From: Pseudomonadota bacterium
GTDB lineage: Bacteria; Pseudomonadota; Alphaproteobacteria; Rhizobiales; Xanthobacteraceae
Assembly (NCBI GenBank): GCA_023432845.1
Contig: JAEZEY010000124.1
Span: 1-11,514 of the forward strand
DNA: 11,514 bases
Direction of reading: 5' to 3'
The notes under the pieces are model-generated. The model was not told the origin of the DNA. It searched no databases and saw only the letters and a program-made list of their open reading frames with translations. Below, piece by piece: positions 7,211 to 11,514 of this stretch. The first letter of the stretch is position 1; the number at the start of each line of letters is the position of its first letter. A program made the position numbers and the translations under genes.

Positions 7211-7552
7211 ATGAATGCTGCGAAACTCGCGCTCGTCGCCTCGGCCGCCACACTCATGATGACCGCCGGAGCGTCGGCCCAGTCCAACATGAATTCGAAC
7301 GCCGGCATGTCAGGAAATGTCTCGGCGGCGACGCATTGCCGCGACACGAATGGTCAGGTGCAACTCAAGAGCGCCATGTCGGGCAGCGGCTCGGCAACCA
7401 CCGGCAGCGCGGCCAGCGGCTCGGCATCCGGATCGATGGGGTCGAGCGGCCAGACCGGCAGCGCCACGACGCCGGGCGCTTCGGGCAGCGCCGCGGGCAC
7501 CGGCACGTCAGCCGCGACGGGCGCGACAGCTTCCACCCTCCCGTCCTGTTAA
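7211..7552 (+). CDS. Small secreted Gly/Ser/Ala/Thr-rich protein
   Basis: 113 residues. A classic signal peptide (MNAAKLALVASAATLMMTAGASA, cleavage expected after residue 23) precedes a mature part with a short Asn/Met-rich start, a segment HCRDTNGQVQLK (42-53), and about 55 residues made almost only of Gly, Ser, Ala and Thr. The last residue is a cysteine, so Cys43 and Cys113 could pair. No domain is recognised. Similar short exported low-complexity proteins with a Cys-containing motif are common in Bradyrhizobium-like genomes with no assigned job. ATG 7211 is set by aaggag seven bases upstream. The gene stands alone: divergent from the Lys-rich gene, and closed by a strong terminator. In-frame repeats (GSATT, SGSA) suggest growth by slippage. 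Confidence 0.8.
   Translation: MNAAKLALVASAATLMMTAGASAQSNMNSNAGMSGNVSAATHCRDTNGQVQLKSAMSGSGSATTGSAASGSASGSMGSSGQTGSATTPGASGSAAGTGTSAATGATASTLPSC
7384..7426 (+). repeat. 13-bp direct repeat inside the secreted-protein gene
   Basis: cagcggctcggca occurs at 7384-7396 and 7414-7426, 30 bp (ten codons) apart and in the same frame, both encoding part of SGSA. It points to internal duplication within the low-complexity region. Confidence 0.7.
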
Positions 7553-7566
7553 GCGCCGGTTACGCG

Positions 7567-7601
7567 AAACCGGCCGCGCGAAAGTTCGCGCGGCCGGTTT
7601 T
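7567..7601 (+). terminator. Rho-independent terminator of the secreted-protein gene
   Basis: A 14-bp perfect stem (7567-7580 with 7587-7600, core accggccgcgcg/cgcgcggccggt) closes the loop aaagtt and ends in tttt, 14 bases after the stop codon. It could also work in reverse, since the left arm begins with three A. From here to 7842 I see no gene or other clear element. Confidence 0.85.
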
Positions 7602-7842
7602 CGTGCGACCTGGTCATGTCGTTTGGATGCCGCCAGGTAATTTCGTGCCCGTTTTTTCGCACGATTGAGCAGACCATTGCACGCCGCAGCAAGACCATTA
7701 TGGTTTTAACGTATTGAACTCAGTTTTTTTCTGTCCCAACCGTCCCGGGTCCCGACCAGCGTGTCGCTGTGTTGCCCCAAGAGCCGCGGCCATGCCGCCC
7801 GGCGCCGGCCCGCATTCCGATGCCGAATGCAGTCGCTATGCG

Positions 7843-8847
7843 CTAGACCATACCGCCGAGCTCCGTGCCGATCGGGCGTCGCAACAGTTCGGCAAACGTC
7901 TCATCGATTGAGGCGCCTTCGTTCACGATCTGATTCACGGCCGACATGATCGGCAACAGTAGACCCAGGCGCCGACCGAGCTCTGTGATGGAGGCGGACG
8001 TCTTCGCGCCTTCGGTCACCACTTTCCGCTCAGCAAGAACGTCGGCTGGAGAACGCCCCTCGCCCAACGCGATGCCGAACGTCGTATTTCGGGACTGGGT
8101 CCCCATACAGGTCAATGTGACGTCGCCGCTGCCAGCGAGGCCCAAAAGGTTGATCGGGTTACCCCCCTTGGCACGGGCCAGCTGCGCCATCTCGTACAGA
8201 CCGCGAGAGATGAGCAATCCACGCATGTTCTCGCCCATCTTGCGCGCGATGGCGATGCCACAGGCTATGGCAAGCACATTCTTGAATGCGCCGCCGATGG
8301 TCGCGCTGACAGGATCGTTCGAGGTATAGACGCGAAAATTCGTGCTGCTCAGTGTTTGCGCCACGCGCAGAGCGAGCGCTTCATCGGTGCTGGCCAGTGT
8401 AACGCCGGTTGCCAGACCAACGGCTACTTCCCTGGCAAACGAGGGTCCCGCAAGCACGGCAACGGTCGCCTCCGGCAAAACCTCGGCAATGACCTCGGGC
8501 ATCAACGCACAATTGCCGATCTCGATACCTTTCGAGCAGGAAACAACCGCGGTGTTCGGCCGTAGACGATCGCGCATGCGCACGGCAACATCCCGCAAAT
8601 ACTGCGACGGCACCGCCATTAACACGAAATCCGCTTCAGCCACTGTCTCACCGAGATCAGCGTTTGCCCGAATTCCAGGCTCAAGTGCAATTCCGGGCAA
8701 GAAGACGGGATTGCCACGCCCGCTGTTGATCGCATCGACGACGTCGGGCTCGCGAGCCCATAGTCTGGCGGTGAGGCCGGCGCGCCGCACCACACAAGCC
8801 ATAGCCGTTCCGAATGCGCCGCCGCCAATGATCGCCGCTGTTTTCAT
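7843..8847 (-). CDS. gpsA: NAD(P)H-dependent glycerol-3-phosphate dehydrogenase
   Basis: 334 residues, full length for GpsA, which reduces dihydroxyacetone phosphate to sn-glycerol 3-phosphate for phospholipid synthesis in the cytosol. Landmarks are the N-terminal Rossmann loop IGGGAFGTAMA (7-17), AVPSQYLR (78-85), CSKGIE with Lys106, AGPSFAREVA (133-142), GGAFKNVLAIACGIA with the catalytic Lys189, GLAGSGDVTLTC (236-247) and SRNTTFG (252-258). All expected catalytic positions are present. It has no obvious Shine-Dalgarno and lies just after a wrecked dehydrogenase on the same strand. By eye the GC content is lower than in the left block. Alphaproteobacteria normally keep their housekeeping gpsA elsewhere, so this may be a second, acquired copy belonging to a lost polyol or sugar operon; that is inference. 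Confidence 0.93.
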   Translation of the reverse strand: MKTAAIIGGGAFGTAMACVVRRAGLTARLWAREPDVVDAINSGRGNPVFLPGIALEPGIRANADLGETVAEADFVLMAVPSQYLRDVAVRMRDRLRPNTAVVSCSKGIEIGNCALMPEVIAEVLPEATVAVLAGPSFAREVAVGLATGVTLASTDEALALRVAQTLSSTNFRVYTSNDPVSATIGGAFKNVLAIACGIAIARKMGENMRGLLISRGLYEMAQLARAKGGNPINLLGLAGSGDVTLTCMGTQSRNTTFGIALGEGRSPADVLAERKVVTEGAKTSASITELGRRLGLLLPIMSAVNQIVNEGASIDETFAELLRRPIGTELGGMV

Positions 8848-8889
8848 GTTTGCTAGTCTGCAAGGCCGAGAGCGTTCCTCACTGAAATC

Positions 8890-9401
8890 TTACAACAGGT
8901 CGGCCCTGCAAGACGAGGGAGCAACGCAATTCACCGAAATTTCGTGGGCTGTAGTTTCTTCCCGAGCGACCTGGTCAAGCTGATCATGGCCGCCGTGGAA
9001 GCGGAATACGCGGCCATGTTCGGATTTCCCTCATTGCCAGCGACCGAGGCAATATTGACGATGCGTCCGTAGTTGTTTGCGATCATTCCCGGAATGAACG
9101 CGCGACAGCAATAGAAGGCACCGCCGAGATTCACCGCCATGATCCGACGCCAGGCGTCCGGATATTCGTGCGTCGCGTGTGGGGCCGCCGATGCCGGCAT
9201 TGTTGACGAGAACATCGACATGGCCGAACTCAGCCAGCGTGGCGTCATGTGCGCGCTCAACCTGGTCGAAAGCGGCAACTTCAACCGGGATCGCACTGAT
9301 GCGCCCGCTTCGTGGCCACCTCCGCCTGCACCCGTCGAGGCGACGCGCGAGATTCCCTTCTGGCATGCGGCGATCGCCAAGTCGGAATGATTATCGCTCA
9401 A
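8890..9401 (-). pseudogene. Degraded short-chain dehydrogenase/reductase (FabG-like SDR)
   Basis: Homology hops between two minus-strand frames. SDLAIAACQKG and GHEAGA (frame starting 9401) lead to ISAIPVEVAAFDQVERAH and EFGHVDVLVNNAGIGGP (frame of 9366). Then EYPDAWRRIMAVNLGGAFY, GRIVNIASVAGNEGNPN and AAYSASTAAM return to the first frame, and NCVAP (8931-8917) goes back to the second. That gives at least three frameshifts, near 9300, 9180 and 8932. The catalytic YxxxK reads YSAST, so the lysine is replaced by threonine (AAG to ACG would do it). The N-terminal GxxxGxG nucleotide loop is absent upstream, and after NCVAP only eight codons remain before a TAA at 8890, so about 60 C-terminal residues are gone. 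It sits on the same strand just before gpsA, as a former operon partner would. The exact 5' limit is uncertain. Confidence 0.85.
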
Positions 9402-9651
9402 TGGCTACTGCCATCGTACCAGCGGGGGCCACGGCGGGCGGCCAAGCGTCCGGAAGCGCCAGCTGGATGGAGCGCCGGCCAGCTCGGGGGGCGACTTGGC
9501 GGCGGAGGCGCCGTCATTGGCGGTCTCGGTACCGGTACACTTTTTATAGAGCGCGCGCCGGTGCGGACACGTTGAACACCCCAATTTTGAGGGATTGGCG
9601 CGCGCAATGGCTGCTCGGAATGGCCTTTCCCAGCAAATCGGGCGGGAATGA

Positions 9652-9671
9652 TGGCGGAGAGGGAGGGACTC
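9652..9671 (-). repeat. tRNA-Ser 3'-end fragment, candidate attachment-site remnant
   Basis: On the minus strand the 20 bases GAGTCCCTCCCTCTCCGCCA fit the end of a serine tRNA gene: the last four T-loop bases GAGT, 3' half of the T stem CCCTC, 3' acceptor strand CCTCTCC, discriminator G, and an encoded CCA. The match breaks just before this (TTC expected, gaa found), and no T-stem 5' half, variable arm or anticodon follows, so it is not a working tRNA. A truncated tRNA 3' end is the usual duplicate left at the far end of an integrated island or prophage. If so, chromosome lies below 9652, the element lies above 9671, and an intact minus-strand tRNA-Ser should mark its other end. No integrase is seen. 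The tRNA identity comes from general knowledge of alphaproteobacterial tRNA-Ser. Confidence 0.6.
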
Positions 9672-10163
9672 TTCTCCAAATAATTCCCGGTCCCAATTTA
9701 CCGGCTATTTCACTGCGCGCGGCGACGCCGCTGGTACGAGTAGTGGTACAATGATGGGTACAATGGGAGCTGGCGCGGCAAGACGCAAGAGCTGGCCCAC
9801 GCCGTCAGTTAACGACAGCTTGCCGGTGCGTCCGCCCCTCGGCCCGCCCCGGCCCTCAGTCCGCCCCTGGCGTCGGCGGCAAAGCGGCGCACAACGCTTG
9901 CGTTGCTAGCTTGCTTGCCAGCAAGCAGTTCGGGCAGATTGCAACCGTCCGCCTGAATTTCATGTCAGGCACGCGAGAGCCTCCTCTTCCGCATCGCAAG
10001 CCGACGCCGCCGTATCGACGGATGCGAACGACGTCATAGTCGAAATTTTGGAGGAACGTCTCGGTCATGGCTTGCTGGCTGCGGGATTGTCGGCGGTTCG
10101 GTCCAGATTGGAGCTGGCGCCAGCAAGCCGAAATAGGCCCTTTGCCCCCGGCGTCGGCGCCAG

Positions 10164-10208
10164 GATAGCTTGATAGCTTGATAGCTTGATAGCTTGACAG
10201 CTCAAGCT
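10164..10208. repeat. 8-bp tandem repeat with flanking hairpin
   Basis: gatagctt is repeated four times exactly (10164-10195) and a fifth, degenerate copy gacagctc follows (10196-10203). The last unit forms a 7-bp inverted repeat, agcttga/tcaagct (10191-10197 with 10202-10208). It lies in the gene-poor region and looks like a simple slippage-prone repeat (VNTR type); no function is visible. Confidence 0.85.
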
Positions 10209-10410
10209 GCCTTAACGGCACACTCCGGAAGGGACCTATAAGACGCCATTCTAGTCTTCGGCGGCATCACCTCGCCGATGCGCTCGCCGCGATGCTACAG
10301 CGCACGCCCAATAACTGGATTATTGCCGACAAGTTGAGCTTCACGTCCATTGCCGCAAGGTCCGGATCCAAATTCGTAGTCTGGTGTCCGCCATTGAAAT
10401 GATTGATATT

Positions 10411-10423
10411 TGTTACCGTAACA
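10411..10423. repeat. 13-bp inverted repeat in AT-rich intergenic DNA
   Basis: tgttaccgtaaca has 6-bp perfect arms around one base, set in a locally AT-rich stretch. It has the look of a small operator, but no gene start lies close by on either strand, so its meaning is open. Confidence 0.35.
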
Positions 10424-10683
10424 GTAGTCCAGTCGAGCCGAAATCGAGATTTAAAACCCCAGAGCCCATCGTGCTCAGAGCTCAATCTTCTGCTGCGCGG
10501 ACAACCTGGCCTCTAGAGAACGACGCCAAAGGATGACCGGCTGGCGCTGCTCGATGGCATGATCACGGTTTTCACCGCGCGGTCCGTGCCATTCGCAGAC
10601 TATCTGCACCGCTCATTGCCGGCGTCCAAGTATTGCAGCGCACTAATTCTCACAGACGCGGCACTATGTTTTCGATAGGTGCG

Positions 10684-11493
10684 TCAAATTAAGGTGGCCC
10701 GAACGCGCGAGCTCAGCATGTCGAGCAGCATCACGGTCAACACCACGATGATGATTTGCGCCGCCGTCTCGGCGTATTGGAAACTGCGAATGCTCTCATA
10801 AAGCGTCTGGCCGATGCCGCCGGCGCCGACGATGCCGAGCGTCGTGGCCGAGCGCACGTTGGTTTCCAGGCGATACAGCGTCAGCGACGACCACATTGGC
10901 ATCACCTGCGGGATGACCCCGAAGATCACCTCCTGCACGCGCACCGCGCCGGTGACGCGAATGCCTTCGACCGGGCGGGGGTCGACCGCCTCGACGGCTT
11001 CGGAGAACAGCTTGGCGAAAATGCCGAGGTTATGCACGAACAGCGCCATCACGCCGGCGAACGGGCCGAGGCCGACGGCGACAACGAACAACAGCGCGAA
11101 CACGATCTCGTTGATGGCGCGGCAGGAGTCCATCAGCCGGCGTATCGGCTGCACGATCCAGGCCGGGGCGATGTTGGATGAACACAGAATCGAAAACGGA
11201 ATGCCGAACAGCACCGCCAGCGCGGTGCCCCAGACGGCGATCTGGATCGTCACCACCATGTCGCCGATATAGTGCCGCCATTCGTGGAAATTCGGGCTGA
11301 GGAAAGCGCGGCCGAACTCCGCCATGTTGCGCCAGTCGGTGAACAGCGCGGTGGCGCGGAACATCTCCGACGGCGACCAGCTCCACAGCAACAACCCGGC
11401 GATGGCGAACCAGATCAGCCATGACTTGAGCCGGTGCGACCAGGGATGCCGCGGCACGGCGATATCCGTCACATGGGCGGTGGTGTCGGTCAT
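10684..11493 (-). CDS. phnE: Phosphonate ABC transporter permease PhnE
   Basis: 269-residue inner-membrane ABC permease. A first membrane helix spans about 23-40; others are at about 78-100, 128-155, 187-205 and 243-262. The cytoplasmic EAA loop that docks the ATPase reads EAVEAVDPRPVEGIRVTGA (165-183), and RSATTLGIVGAGGIGQT (214-230) is the characteristic PhnE C-terminal motif. PhnE works with the binding protein PhnD and the ATPase PhnC to import phosphonates (or phosphite and phosphate esters in some systems). Length and motifs are complete. ATG 11493 opens MTDTTAHVTD; no clear ribosome site is seen, but the start may overlap the end of a preceding gene (ATGA), as in phnCDE operons with two PhnE copies. 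The rest of the operon lies beyond the right edge. The stop is followed by the gene-poor region. Confidence 0.92.
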   Translation of the reverse strand: MTDTTAHVTDIAVPRHPWSHRLKSWLIWFAIAGLLLWSWSPSEMFRATALFTDWRNMAEFGRAFLSPNFHEWRHYIGDMVVTIQIAVWGTALAVLFGIPFSILCSSNIAPAWIVQPIRRLMDSCRAINEIVFALLFVVAVGLGPFAGVMALFVHNLGIFAKLFSEAVEAVDPRPVEGIRVTGAVRVQEVIFGVIPQVMPMWSSLTLYRLETNVRSATTLGIVGAGGIGQTLYESIRSFQYAETAAQIIIVVLTVMLLDMLSSRVRATLI

Positions 11494-11514
11494 GGCGTCC
11501 GTGCGCTAGTATTG
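11490..11514 (-). CDS. Possible C-terminal end of the gene preceding phnE
   Basis: Reading leftwards from the window edge, one frame ends ...NTSARTP-stop, with its TGA (11492-11490) overlapping the phnE ATG as ATGA. A 4-base overlap is usual inside phn operons, where phnD or a second phnE comes first. Only seven codons are visible, so nothing can be said of the product, and the frame could be chance. Confidence 0.3.

Larger units (their letters stand above)
9402..10683. other. Gene-poor region of about 1.3 kb
   Basis: No frame on either strand gives a convincing protein. The longer open stretches are arginine- and proline-rich and lack ribosome sites or domains. It holds the tRNA-Ser 3' fragment (9652-9671), imperfect copies of ggtacaatg (near 9742-9765), an inverted repeat at 9912-9927 (tgcttgc/gcaagca), the 8-bp tandem repeat (10164-10203) and a more AT-rich stretch around 10330-10490. 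A frame at about 10512-10679 on the plus strand reads protein-like (DRLALLDGMITVFTARSVPF) but is only some 55 codons, begins after a stop, and is not recognised; it may be a relic. Confidence 0.6.

Noticed and set aside
6886..7347. Minus-strand frame of 153 codons antisense to the secreted-protein start
   Set aside because: It overlaps a gene with signal peptide, strong ribosome site and terminator, and shows no domain of its own.
9179..9754. Plus-strand frame of 191 codons over the SDR relic and the tRNA fragment
   Set aside because: It runs antisense through recognisable SDR sequence and then through the tRNA-Ser 3' fragment (the familiar false GGEGG peptide), so it is not a protein gene.
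10164..10203. CRISPR array
   Set aside because: Units are only 8 bp and directly adjacent with no spacers; this is a simple tandem repeat.
9856..10221. Minus-strand frame of 121 codons
   Set aside because: No ribosome site or domain; its start runs through the 8-bp tandem repeat (ELSSYQAIKLSSY), typical of chance translation.

Overview
The window looks like chromosome of a high-GC alphaproteobacterium, most likely Hyphomicrobiales (Bradyrhizobium / Rhodopseudomonas / Xanthobacteraceae type). This rests on GC-rich codon use, a TAXI-type TRAP transporter whose permease carries a C-terminal DUF3394-like domain, a LysR-type regulator, small Lys-rich and Gly/Ser/Ala-rich accessory proteins, and a phosphonate ABC permease. 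The organism assignment is inference; no marker gene is present.

Left block (1-6514) is a coherent uptake-and-catabolism locus. A truncated FAD-dependent DadA-like D-amino-acid dehydrogenase reads leftwards off the edge. Divergent from it is a LysR-type regulator of the HypT/YjiE type, and between them lies a perfect 15-bp palindrome of the T-N11-A kind. The regulator overlaps by one base (TGATG) with a class-III PLP aminotransferase. About 120 bp further on, in the same direction, come a TAXI periplasmic solute receptor and, after two strong hairpins, a fused 4TM/12TM TRAP permease. The simplest reading is that an amino acid or related carboxylate is imported by the TRAP system and its amino group is removed by the aminotransferase and/or the flavin dehydrogenase. 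The substrate cannot be read from sequence.

Middle block (6515-7842) holds two small proteins. One is a Lys-rich, histone-H1-like protein on the minus strand, convergent with the permease. The other is a secreted Gly/Ser/Ala/Thr-rich protein on the plus strand with a strong RBS and a clear intrinsic terminator.

Right-centre block (7843-10683) looks like a scar. An apparently intact GpsA (NAD(P)H glycerol-3-phosphate dehydrogenase) on the minus strand is preceded by the wreck of a short-chain dehydrogenase (SDR). That relic has at least three frameshifts, a missing N-terminus, a missing C-terminus and a lost catalytic lysine. It is followed by about 1.3 kb with no intact gene. Inside this desert a 20-nt stretch on the minus strand matches the expected 3' end of a tRNA-Ser gene and then breaks off. 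That is the usual signature of a tRNA-targeted integration end (att remnant), but no integrase is visible. There is also an 8-bp tandem repeat.

Right edge (10684-11514): a PhnE-type phosphonate ABC permease on the minus strand, probably the last gene of a phn operon entering from the right, perhaps with a 4-nt ATGA overlap to the preceding gene.

No wholly new system is evident. The best leads are the regulator/operator/transporter cluster and the tRNA-Ser fragment next to the degraded SDR.
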